Part shown: positions 1 to 7,881 of the stretch, piece after piece
How positions within the stretch are numbered: the stretch's first letter is position 1
Layout of the letters: every line of letters starts with the position of its first letter
NCBI GenBank assembly: GCA_903857665.1
Contig: CAIOFV010000013.1
Location: 1-64,000 of the forward strand
Direction: 5' to 3'
Length of the DNA: 64,000 nucleotides
Source of the DNA: an uncultured Myxococcales bacterium
Lineage (GTDB): Bacteria > Myxococcota_A > UBA9042 > DTJE01
Translations under genes and position numbers: made by a program
The notes under the pieces: generated by a model
Databases searched by the model: none
What the model saw: the letters and a program-made list of their open reading frames with translations, nothing else
Told to the model about the DNA's origin: nothing

Positions 1-2360
1 GCCCTCCCTCCGGGGCCCCCGGCCCAATACTCCGGTCCTTGCTTCGCTCGTCCCTTTCCACAGCTCCCATCTCCCTGGTCCTCCTCCGGGGCAATTACCC
101 CAGTTTCGTGTCCAAGGAAACCGGGGGCGGGATAGTCGTCGGTCCACCCGTCGCAGTAGGTCGAATCACCCATGTACAGGTCGCACAGGGTCAGCGGCTG
201 GCCGTTCCAGACCGTCACCAGGCCGCCGGCGACGTACTGGATGTTGAAGTGGAACATCGACAACGCGAACTTCGTGCGGGTCGGGTCCGGCGTCTCCACG
301 GGCGGGACGATCGGGCAGGCCCCGGCCGCATCCACCGTGAAGGCCCGCGAGGGAACGTCCAGCACGGCCGAGGCGCCGGAGGCGTCGGCCGCAGGTCCCG
401 CGAAACGCAGCCGGTACGTCCCGGCACCGATCGGCGCCCGGGGCGCGACCGCGCGGGTCAGCGGCATCGAGGCCACCCAGACGAATCGCCGCGTGGAGGC
501 CGCCGGGTCCTCCTCGTAGGACGGCTCGGGCCGAAGGTCCAGCGTGATCTCGTACCCCGCGGAGGTGATCGGCGTGCCGTCGGGGCGCACCACCGGCGCG
601 AACGACCCGTCGCCGGACTGGCGTTCCAGCGCGACCGTCGGCGTGGCCAGCCACGGATCGCCGCCGGCGACCTCGAACGCCACGGTGCCGTCGAAGGCGT
701 ACGACGCAGCGACGTCGGCGACCACGGTGCCGGGATCGACCGACGCGCCGGCCGCGCGCCGCACGTAGTCGAAATGCTGGCCCGGCTCGGGCGCCAGCGG
801 CACGAACGACAGCGGCGCGTCCGCGTTCGCGAACCGGCCCGCCACCTCGGCCAGCCGGGCCCGCAGCCAGTCGCCCTGCTTCGGGCCCCACAGCGAGAAC
901 GACGACTCGTAGCCGCCCTGCCACCAGTCCCACTCGGGCAGCGAGTAGAAGAAATGGTCCTGCGAGTACCCGAGGAACAGCCCCATCCGGGCCCCGGTGG
1001 CCTTCAGCAGGTCGTCGCGCACCGCCAGGCCCAGCACCGTGGTCGATTCGCCCGGGAACGTCGCCATCGCCACGTCGCCGATCCGCGCCACGGTCAGCGG
1101 CGTCTTGCGGGCCAGCGCCGGCACCGGGTCCAGCGCGATGCACCCCTGGTCCAGGTCCTTCACGGGATTGCCCGGGGCGACCCAGCAGTTGCCGGGCATG
1201 CCCAGGTTGCACATCGCCCCGTCCGGGTAGGGGAACTCGCCGTCCTTGTAGCCCATCATGTCGCGGCCGATCGGCGCCCACAGCGTCAGGCCGCGGACGT
1301 CGGCGGCGTCGACGGTGGTGATGCCCTGCAGCGCCGCGGTCACGGTCGCGGCCGCCCGGGTGCCGATGCGTTCCACCGTGTCCATTGACATCCCGACCTG
1401 GTATCCCGGCAGGCCGTAGTCCGGCATCGACGGGACGTCGTCGGGGCTCATGTCGGCCGCCCAGGCGTTGAACATCAGCACGGGAACCGGGTGGTCGAAG
1501 GTCTCCTGGACCTTGCGCTCGATGCCGCCGGCCACGTCGGGGCTGAGGCGCTGGAGCGCCGCGTGCAGCACGGTGCCGTGGATGGCGTAGTTCAGCACCA
1601 GGGCCTTGGCCGTCCCGTCGGCCCGGTCGAATCGCAGCACGCCCAGGTCCGGCGACTGGAAGTCCGGGTCGTTGCACCGGCGGTCGATGTGCAGCGTCGC
1701 GTCCTGCGTCATCGCGTACCCGAACCGCGCCGGTTCCAGGTCCGCGAACGCGGCGATCACGGTGTCCGCGAGGGCGTCCACGAGGCGGTCGAACACCTCC
1801 GGCATGAAGTCGTCGGTGAGCCAGGCGAGCGCGCCGTTGTAGATGCGTGCCGGGCCCGAATGCGTGTGGGTGCCGCCGATGATCAACTCGTTCTCGAAAT
1901 CGAGGCCCGTGCGGTCCTTCAGGCGCTGGAGCACCGCCTGCCGCTCCCCCTGGAAGGTGCCCACCAGGTCGGCCCGGACCAGGATCAGGCGCCCCGTGCC
2001 GCCCTCGACCACGAGCGCCTTGAAGTCCGGCACCATGTAGGTCCCGTGCGTGGGGACCAGCGAGGCCGCGAAGGGGTTGCTCTCGTTGGGCCCGGGCCAG
2101 AAGAAGCCCGCGGTGCTGATCCCGACGGGCGCCGGGATGGGCCGGGACGCGACGCCCACGCGCAGGGGAACGAGGCCGGTGATGGGGCCGATGTCGGGGC
2201 CGGCGTCGGGCAGGTCGCCGGGCACCGGGACGTCCGGAAGGTCCGACGGCAGGATGTCCCCGGGCAGGTCGGGAGAGATCGCCGTGTCCGCCGGACCGCC
2301 GGCCGAGGAACAGGCGACCAACCCCAGGGCCAGGACGGGAAGAACAGGAGCGAATCGCAT
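1..2360 (-). CDS. Neutral/alkaline ceramidase-like lipoprotein (3' end beyond window)
   Basis: The frame is open from an ATG at 2360 to the left edge, so the C-terminus is missing. A GGAGGCGG ribosome site precedes the ATG. The N-terminus is a lipoprotein signal with lipobox LVAC (Cys17), then an Asp/Pro linker to about residue 60. The body matches the neutral ceramidase family, zinc amidases that cleave ceramide to sphingosine and fatty acid: GGTHTHSGP (His165, His167, Ser168; the family's catalytic Ser loop), a later YAIHGT motif (zinc-ligand region) and TFPGES (family Glu region). It would sit on the outer membrane or cell surface. The last 30 or so visible residues look less protein-like, so the true end may be near the edge. 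Family assignment is from motifs; the substrate is inferred. Confidence 0.8.
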   Translation of the reverse strand, partial: MRFAPVLPVLALGLVACSSAGGPADTAISPDLPGDILPSDLPDVPVPGDLPDAGPDIGPITGLVPLRVGVASRPIPAPVGISTAGFFWPGPNESNPFAASLVPTHGTYMVPDFKALVVEGGTGRLILVRADLVGTFQGERQAVLQRLKDRTGLDFENELIIGGTHTHSGPARIYNGALAWLTDDFMPEVFDRLVDALADTVIAAFADLEPARFGYAMTQDATLHIDRRCNDPDFQSPDLGVLRFDRADGTAKALVLNYAIHGTVLHAALQRLSPDVAGGIERKVQETFDHPVPVLMFNAWAADMSPDDVPSMPDYGLPGYQVGMSMDTVERIGTRAAATVTAALQGITTVDAADVRGLTLWAPIGRDMMGYKDGEFPYPDGAMCNLGMPGNCWVAPGNPVKDLDQGCIALDPVPALARKTPLTVARIGDVAMATFPGESTTVLGLAVRDDLLKATGARMGLFLGYSQDHFFYSLPEWDWWQGGYESSFSLWGPKQGDWLRARLAEVAGRFANADAPLSFVPLAPEPGQHFDYVRRAAGASVDPGTVVADVAASYAFDGTVAFEVAGGDPWLATPTVALERQSGDGSFAPVVRPDGTPITSAGYEITLDLRPEPSYEEDPAASTRRFVWVASMPLTRAVAPRAPIGAGTYRLRFAGPAADASGASAVLDVPSRAFTVDAAGACPIVPPVETPDPTRTKFALSMFHFNIQYVAGGLVTVWNGQPLTLCDLYMGDSTYCDGWTDDYPAPGFLGHETGVIAPEEDQGDGSCGKGRAKQGPEYWAGGPGGR

Positions 2361-2383
2361 GGCCGCCTCCTGGTTGCGCCCGA

Positions 2384-2412
2384 ATATTACATGAACTGCC
2401 AAAATGTGTGAT
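2384..2412 (-). promoter_or_regulatory. Putative promoter of the ceramidase-like gene
   Basis: On the minus strand, ATCACA (2412-2407), a 17-bp spacer and TAATAT (2389-2384). The AT-rich -10 stands out in this GC-rich sequence and lies 24 bp upstream of the start codon. Confidence 0.45.
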
Positions 2413-2569
2413 CGCGAGATCCGGCGCCGTTCGCGGGTCGCCGGAACCGGCTCGGCGCCGTCAGTGATACAGTTCCAGAGCAAGGCGCCCGACCGGTTCC
2501 TCCGCGATGCGGAGACCTGGTTCAATGACAGCGGCAACGGGCGGACAAGGATGGAACAGGAGACACCTC

Positions 2570-3298
2570 GTGAGCAGGAGCATCTTCCTGGCCGGCGCTT
2601 CCGGCGCCATCGGCCGACGCCTCGCGCCGCTGCTGATCGCCGACGGATGGCGGGTATACGGATCGACTCGTTCCAGCGACAAGGCGATCCGGCTTCGCGA
2701 GTCGGGGGTCGAGCCGGTCGTGGTCGATGTCTACGATGCCGCTACCCTGCGGCACGTCCTGTCCGGGATCAGGCCGGAGGTCGTGATCCATCAGTTGACC
2801 GATCTGCCGTACGCGCTGGAGGCCGGCCAGATGACCGCAGCCCTGGTGCGCAATGCGCGCCTGCGGGACGAAGGCACCCGGAACCTGGTCGCCGCCGCCG
2901 TCGATGCCGGCGCCCGGCGGTTGATCGCCCAGAGCATCTCCTTCGTCTATGCCGACGGGCCCGGACCGCACCTGGAGGCCGATCCTCTGCTGCCGATCAC
3001 GCATCCGGTCTACGGCGAAACCGTGCAGGCCGTCTGCAGCCTGGAGCGCCAGGTGCTCGAGGCGCCGCTGGACGGGATCGTGCTGCGGTACGGCCTGTTC
3101 TACGGTCCCGGCACGGGCTTCGATGCCCCCATCGCCCCGGGATCCGTGCACGTCGATGCCGCCGCCAAGGCGGCGGAACTGGCGGTCACGAAGGGGGCTC
3201 GCGGCATCTACAACGTCGCCGAGACCGATGGCGCGGTATCCAGCGAACTGGCGATCCGGACCCTCGGGTGGGACGCAGGGTGGCGGATCGACGCTTGA
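2570..3298 (+). CDS. Atypical NAD(P)-dependent epimerase/dehydratase-like protein (extended SDR)
   Basis: I chose the GTG at 2570 because AGGAG lies just upstream and the protein then begins directly with the Rossmann strand (MSRSIFLAG). The 242-residue product has the nucleotide-binding loop GASGAIG (9-15) and an SDR-like pattern, with Ser122-124 in the active-site region. The usual YxxxK pair is broken: Tyr148 is followed by GETV, so the Lys position holds Val152. It may therefore bind NAD(P) without classical SDR catalysis, or use another base. It is a stand-alone gene, divergent from the ceramidase-like gene. An upstream ATG at 2507 exists in frame but has no reason to be preferred. Confidence 0.8.
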   Translation: MSRSIFLAGASGAIGRRLAPLLIADGWRVYGSTRSSDKAIRLRESGVEPVVVDVYDAATLRHVLSGIRPEVVIHQLTDLPYALEAGQMTAALVRNARLRDEGTRNLVAAAVDAGARRLIAQSISFVYADGPGPHLEADPLLPITHPVYGETVQAVCSLERQVLEAPLDGIVLRYGLFYGPGTGFDAPIAPGSVHVDAAAKAAELAVTKGARGIYNVAETDGAVSSELAIRTLGWDAGWRIDA

Positions 3299-3320
3299 TC
3301 GGTGCCGTCCAGGGCAAGGC

Positions 3321-3337
3321 GAACCGGAATCCGGTTC
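3321..3337 (+). terminator. Hairpin after the SDR gene
   Basis: GAACCGG, a 3-nt loop, then CCGGTTC: a perfect 7-bp inverted repeat 22 bp after the stop codon at 3298. There is no T-tract, so it is a candidate terminator or RNA-stabilising hairpin only. Confidence 0.4.
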
Positions 3338-3366
3338 AGGGCCGACGGGGTCTGACCGGAAGCTTC

Positions 3367-3395
3367 TTGACCTCCTCGGCGTCCTCTTCAACAAT
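3367..3395 (+). promoter_or_regulatory. Putative promoter of the small lipoprotein gene
   Basis: TTGACC (3367-3372), 17-bp spacer, AACAAT (3390-3395), about 95 bp upstream of the ATG at 3491. The same TTGACC hexamer recurs in other promoters in this window. Confidence 0.45.
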
Positions 3396-3490
3396 CCGTC
3401 TCACTGGCGATCTGGCTGAGGCTGGTACTTGTCGACCCACGGGCGGGCAGATGGCTGCGCGCCCGCATCTCCAGCCGGGAGAGAGGATTC

Positions 3491-3883
3491 ATGAAGGGTT
3501 TCTTGACCGTGATCCTGCTGGCAGGGCTTGTCGCGTGTAACGGCTCGGGTACGGGCGCCGAGGCCCCCGGGGGCGGGGTCTACTACGGAACCTGCGACCA
3601 CCGTCCTCCCGCCTCCGAGCCCTGCGTCGATTTCTACTGCGACAGCGCAAGCACCTGCACCGATCCGGCCACCAATGGACAGACGACGTGCGAGACGGGC
3701 GGTACCTATGGGAACCCCGGTTCCTGGTCGATGACCCGGTGTCCGACCAGCGGCCTGTTCGGCACCTGCACGATCCTGACCACCGGCGACGGCAGGCTGG
3801 TCAATTCGTACTACACGCAGTCCGACAACGTCGGAAAGTCCGTCTGCGAAACCGCCGGCGGGATCTGGACGCCGGGTTCGTGA
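3491..3883 (+). CDS. Small Cys-rich lipoprotein of unknown function
   Basis: A 130-residue protein with lipobox GLVAC (Cys16) and a mature part containing about ten cysteines, several as short CxxxxC spacings, so it is probably a disulfide-stabilised surface protein. GAGAGAGG precedes the ATG. I recognise no catalytic motif. It lies 69 bp upstream of the alpha-galactosidase gene on the same strand and may be co-transcribed with it. Confidence 0.7.
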   Translation: MKGFLTVILLAGLVACNGSGTGAEAPGGGVYYGTCDHRPPASEPCVDFYCDSASTCTDPATNGQTTCETGGTYGNPGSWSMTRCPTSGLFGTCTILTTGDGRLVNSYYTQSDNVGKSVCETAGGIWTPGS

Positions 3884-3952
3884 CCCGCGCGCCCTCGTTC
3901 GGTCGTGCAGTCCTGCCCCCGAGGGATCGGCCTCGGAAAGGAGTCTTGCCCG

Positions 3953-5767
3953 ATGCGTGAACCCACGCTGTTCGTGATCGCTGGGCTGCTGGTGGCGGTC
4001 GCCGCCTGCTCGTCGGGCGCAGGCGCATCCGACACGGCGCCTGTCGATGTCCCCGGCCTGGACGTTCCCGGGCCTGACGCTCTGGCCGACGTCCTCGCCG
4101 GGCCGGCCTGCGGCAACGGTGCCTGCGAGACCAGCGAGGACTGCCTGAACTGCCCCGCCGACTGCGCCTGCCGGTGCGGGGACGGCGTGTGCACGCTGGG
4201 AGAGGCCTGCCGCAGTTGCCCGGCCGATTGCGACTGCACCACGCTGGCCGCGACGCCGCCCATGGGCTGGAATTCGTGGAACGGCTACGGATGCTTCATC
4301 TTCGATTCCGCGATCCGCGACGCGGCCGACGCCCTGGTCGCCTCGGGCATGCGGGACGCCGGGTACGAGTACGTCAACATCGACGACTGCTGGCAGATCG
4401 ACCGGGCCGAGGACGGCACCATCCTGGCGCAGGACGGGACCTTTCCGGGGGGCCTGAAGGAACTGGCCGGCTATGTGCATTCCCTGGGAGTGAAGATCGG
4501 GAATTACACCTGCGCGGGGACGATGACCTGCGCGAAGCGCCCGGGCAGCCTCGACCACGAGGCCCAGGACATGGCGACCTACGCGTCGTGGGGCATCGAC
4601 TACGTCAAGGTGGACTGGTGCTTCAGCGAGGGCCAGGAGCGGGCGTCGTCCTACGCGAAGTTCCGGGACGCCATCGCGTCGGCCGGGCGCCCCATGGTCC
4701 TGAGCATCTGCGAGTGGGGCTCCGGCGAACCCTGGGTCTGGGGCCCGCGGACCGGCCAACTGTGGCGGACCACCGGCGACATCGGCAACAACTACGCGAG
4801 CATGGTGGCGAACATCGAGGCCCAGGAACGATACGCCGCGGCGGCGCGTCCCGGCCGCTGGAACGACCCGGACATGCTGGAGATCGGCAACGGCAACCTG
4901 ACCGCCGCCGAGAACCGCACCCACATGGCCCTGTGGGCGGTTTCCGCGGCGCCCCTCATCGCGGGCAACATGCTGACGGACATGGACGAACCCACGAGGG
5001 CCCTGCTGGTGAGCCCCGAGGCCATCGCCGTGGACCAGGACCCGGCCGGCGTGCAGGGCGTGAAGGTCGTCGATCGGGAATACCAGGTCTGGGCGCGGCC
5101 GGTGACGCTGGCCGGCGGTCGGGCGGTCGTCCTGTTCAACCCGGGCGAGGCCCCGGTGGACGCCACCGTGCGCTGGTCCGACCTGGGCCTGGCGGCCGGG
5201 CAGGCCCGGGTGCGGGACCTCTTCGCGCGCCAGGACCTGGGGATGCCGCAGGACGCGTTCACGGCAACGGTCGCGTCCCACGACTCCCTCTTCCTGCTGA
5301 TCCAGGGGACCGAACCGCTGCCGCCCGCGGGCGACTCGTACGTCAGCGACCTTCCCTGGGCCCACTCGGCGGGCTTCCTGGGCCCCGTCGAGCGGGACGC
5401 GGCCAACGGCGGCGCCGCAGCCGGGGACGGCCCGGGGCTGTCGATGCGCGGCCACGCCTATGCCAGGGGCCTGGGCACCCACGCGTCGGCCGTGGTGCTG
5501 GTGCACCTGGGCGGCCGGTGCACGCGGTTCCAGGCCGAGGTGGGACTGGACGACACCGCCGACACGGCCGCGGAGGTCGCCTTCAGCGTTCGGGCCGACG
5601 GGAAGCCGATCTTCGACAGTGGCCGGATGACGACCGCGGATCCCGCCCGGGCCGTGGACGTGGCCCTGGACGGCGCCCGCGAACTGAGGCTCTTCGCCGA
5701 GCCCATGGGCCTGCACTCGGCGGGGCACCTCGTGGATTGGGGGAACGCCCGGATCACCTGCCGGTGA
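3953..5767 (+). CDS. GH27 alpha-galactosidase lipoprotein with C-terminal NPCBM domain
   Basis: The start at 3953 is set by AAAGGAG and by the lipoprotein signal (Cys19). The 604-residue protein has four parts. First is an Asp/Pro linker to about 50. Second are two Cys-rich repeats of CGNGxCE...CPADC type (53-95). Third is a GH27 (beta/alpha)8 barrel from about 100, opening with PPMGWNSWN. Last are a beta-sandwich and an NPCBM carbohydrate-binding module (about 465-604, with RGLGTHA). The retaining nucleophile is Asp221 in KVDW and the acid/base is Asp305 in RWNDPDML. It should release terminal alpha-linked galactose from oligo- or polysaccharides at the cell surface. With the GH5 and GH3 lipoproteins nearby this fits galactomannan-type degradation, which is inferred. 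Confidence 0.93.
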   Translation: MREPTLFVIAGLLVAVAACSSGAGASDTAPVDVPGLDVPGPDALADVLAGPACGNGACETSEDCLNCPADCACRCGDGVCTLGEACRSCPADCDCTTLAATPPMGWNSWNGYGCFIFDSAIRDAADALVASGMRDAGYEYVNIDDCWQIDRAEDGTILAQDGTFPGGLKELAGYVHSLGVKIGNYTCAGTMTCAKRPGSLDHEAQDMATYASWGIDYVKVDWCFSEGQERASSYAKFRDAIASAGRPMVLSICEWGSGEPWVWGPRTGQLWRTTGDIGNNYASMVANIEAQERYAAAARPGRWNDPDMLEIGNGNLTAAENRTHMALWAVSAAPLIAGNMLTDMDEPTRALLVSPEAIAVDQDPAGVQGVKVVDREYQVWARPVTLAGGRAVVLFNPGEAPVDATVRWSDLGLAAGQARVRDLFARQDLGMPQDAFTATVASHDSLFLLIQGTEPLPPAGDSYVSDLPWAHSAGFLGPVERDAANGGAAAGDGPGLSMRGHAYARGLGTHASAVVLVHLGGRCTRFQAEVGLDDTADTAAEVAFSVRADGKPIFDSGRMTTADPARAVDVALDGARELRLFAEPMGLHSAGHLVDWGNARITCR

Positions 5768-5815
5768 CGGGCCCCGGACCGGATCCCCCGCCTCCCCCGC
5801 AGCGGCCCTGGACGC

Positions 5816-6559
5816 CTACTGCGGACACGCGGTGATGTCGTACTTGCCCAGATCGTCCGGCATCTGCCGAAGCTCGATACGGTAGACATCACCGTCCCGG
5901 ACGAGCGCCGACTGCATCACCTCGATCCATCCTCCGAGGCACGTCGGGGTGTCGCCTTCAAAGTGCACCGGGATCTCCCCCCCCTTCGGCAGGACCAGGA
6001 AGCCGTCATGACCGTCGAACGACGCGAGGCCGATCTGGCTGTCCGAGAAGCATCGGCTCTCGTACGGCTCGCCGAAATCCGCCTGCGCCAGGCTGCTCAG
6101 CGACAGTTCGCCGCGTGTTCCCGCCTGGCCGGTCACCTCCAGGTCCGCGCTGCCCAGCACCTGCGCCTGCCGGTTCGTCGCACCGAGCATCGTGACGGTC
6201 AGCGACACCACGTCATAGGCCTTCGGTTTCGCATACGGCCACGTCGCGCCGACCCGGATCTCCATCCCGCGCGTGGTGCTGCCGTCAAAGACGAAGAACC
6301 CTTCGGGAGTCACGTACGTCACCGTCAGCCCGGTCAGCGTTCCCGTCACGGGTCCTGGCGGGCACTGGAGCAGGGATGCGACGGTCGAGCCTGCGGCGCA
6401 CGGTGGTTCGGCAAACTCCTCGACCTGGGCACCGGGATCGAGGATGGAATCGGACGAAGAAAGGGTGTCGTCAGCGTCAACCACGCCACCGGTGGTGTTG
6501 CTGGTGCAACCGAGGAGAAGCGCCAGGGAGAGGGCTGAACGCCACCCGCACGGTGACAT
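5816..6559 (-). CDS. Lipoprotein of unknown function
   Basis: A 247-residue protein with lipobox LLLGC (Cys18), then a short Asp/Ser linker. The middle alternates beta-strands (for example GLTVTYVTPEGFFV and YDVVSLTVTML), as in an OB-fold or beta-barrel binding domain, but I recognise no family. Three cysteines in the mature part could form disulfides. GGGAGG precedes the ATG. It is convergent with the alpha-galactosidase gene (48-bp gap) and divergent from the GH5 gene. Confidence 0.7.
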   Translation of the reverse strand: MSPCGWRSALSLALLLGCTSNTTGGVVDADDTLSSSDSILDPGAQVEEFAEPPCAAGSTVASLLQCPPGPVTGTLTGLTVTYVTPEGFFVFDGSTTRGMEIRVGATWPYAKPKAYDVVSLTVTMLGATNRQAQVLGSADLEVTGQAGTRGELSLSSLAQADFGEPYESRCFSDSQIGLASFDGHDGFLVLPKGGEIPVHFEGDTPTCLGGWIEVMQSALVRDGDVYRIELRQMPDDLGKYDITACPQ

Positions 6560-6705
6560 GAGTGCCTCCCGGGGACAACCGTAATCAAATCATCAGGGAT
6601 CGGGCACTTGAATACAAGACACGAGGAGTCCTGGTTGACTGCGAACGGATGCGTTGCCTTCACGACGAACGGTGTAGTCTTGGCAGGTCTTCCCAGGGGT
6701 TTCCG

Positions 6706-7845
6706 ATGAGGCGGTCGCTGTCCCTCCTTGCCGCCGTGGGCATCGCGGTCGTATCTGGGTGTGGCGGATCCACCCGCCACCCGTTGCCGTTCGTGCCCCC
6801 CCTGCACACCGAGGGCCGACACATCAAGGACGCGGCGGGCGCCGAGGTGGTGCTGACCGGCTTCAACTGGAGCGGGGCCGAGGGGCCGGACTTCGTGCCG
6901 TCGGGCCTGGACCGGATGGACGTCGGCGACATCGCCCGCCTGCTATCGACGAACGGCTTCAACTCGGTGCGGCTGGTGTGGTCCAGCGCGCTGGTCGAAA
7001 CGAACCCGGTCGTGGCCGCGGAGCGGCTGGCCGCGAACCCGCGGCTGGTCGGCATGCACGCGCTGGAGGTGCTGGACGCGGTCGTCGAGGCCCTGGGCGA
7101 CGCCGGCGTGCTGGTCATCCTGAACAACCACATCGGCGACGCCATGTGGTGCTGCCAGGTGACCGACGACAACGTGCTCTGGTACAACGATCGGTACCCC
7201 GAAACCGCGTGGATCGACGACTGGCGGGCGATCGTCGCGCGGTATCGCGACAACCCGGCGGTCATCGGCGCGGACCTGCGCAACGAGCCCCGCTTGTTCG
7301 CCGGCTGGGGCGACAGCGCGGGCATCGAACTGGACTGGGCGTCGGCGGCCGAGCGTGGCGGCGAGGCGGTCCTGTCGGTGGATCCCGACCTGCTGATCGT
7401 CGTCGAGGGCCTGAACTTCGGCCGCGACCTGCAGGGCGTGGCGGCGCGCCCGATCGTGCTGAGCGTGGCCGGCCGCCTGGTGTATTCGGCCCACGACTAC
7501 CCCTGGTCCCAGCGGAAGGGCTTCGATGCGACGGTCGACAGCTACGAGGAGTTGCGCGACAACTGCGACACGCTGTGGGGGTACATCCTGGAGGAAGGCA
7601 AGCCGTACACCGCGCCTGTCTGGCTGGGCGAGATGGCGACCGGCAACGAGACATGGAACAACGGCAGCAACGAGCAGTTGTGGTTCGACAGCATCCGGCG
7701 GTACGTCGGCGAGCGCGGGATCGGGTGGTCCTGGTGGACCCTGACGCCCAGCAACGGGTTCGGGGTGTTCGACCCGGAAACCGGCCGGCCGTTTTCGCCC
7801 GGACTGGTGCAGGCGCTGCAGGGGATCGGAAGGGCAGGGGAGTGA
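6706..7845 (+). CDS. GH5-type glycoside hydrolase lipoprotein (endoglucanase/mannanase-like)
   Basis: The ATG at 6706 is chosen because the lipoprotein signal (GC at 18-19, Cys19) begins there. The 379-residue protein has a (beta/alpha)8 barrel of GH5/clan A type: GFNWSG near 52-57, the acid/base Glu194 in LRNEPR, His263 in SAHDYP, and the nucleophile Glu309 in WLGEM. WSWWTL close to the C-terminus forms the last barrel strand. It should cleave beta-1,4-type glycan chains outside the cell. Cellulose, mannan or another substrate cannot be told from the motifs. It stands alone between two oppositely oriented lipoprotein genes. Confidence 0.9.
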   Translation: MRRSLSLLAAVGIAVVSGCGGSTRHPLPFVPPLHTEGRHIKDAAGAEVVLTGFNWSGAEGPDFVPSGLDRMDVGDIARLLSTNGFNSVRLVWSSALVETNPVVAAERLAANPRLVGMHALEVLDAVVEALGDAGVLVILNNHIGDAMWCCQVTDDNVLWYNDRYPETAWIDDWRAIVARYRDNPAVIGADLRNEPRLFAGWGDSAGIELDWASAAERGGEAVLSVDPDLLIVVEGLNFGRDLQGVAARPIVLSVAGRLVYSAHDYPWSQRKGFDATVDSYEELRDNCDTLWGYILEEGKPYTAPVWLGEMATGNETWNNGSNEQLWFDSIRRYVGERGIGWSWWTLTPSNGFGVFDPETGRPFSPGLVQALQGIGRAGE

Positions 7846-7881
7846 GGCCCGGATCGCCACGATCCGCGGCGGATCGCGGGG

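Noticed and set aside
3401-5728. A minus-strand open frame of 775 codons opposite the GH27 gene
   Set aside because: Antisense to a gene with a complete GH27 active site; product lacks any domain.
6633-6681. TTGACT near 6633 as the GH5 promoter
   Set aside because: The only -10-like sequence (TGTAGT) is about 32 bp away; a nearer TTGCCT/TAGTCT pair has a 15-bp spacer. Neither is convincing.
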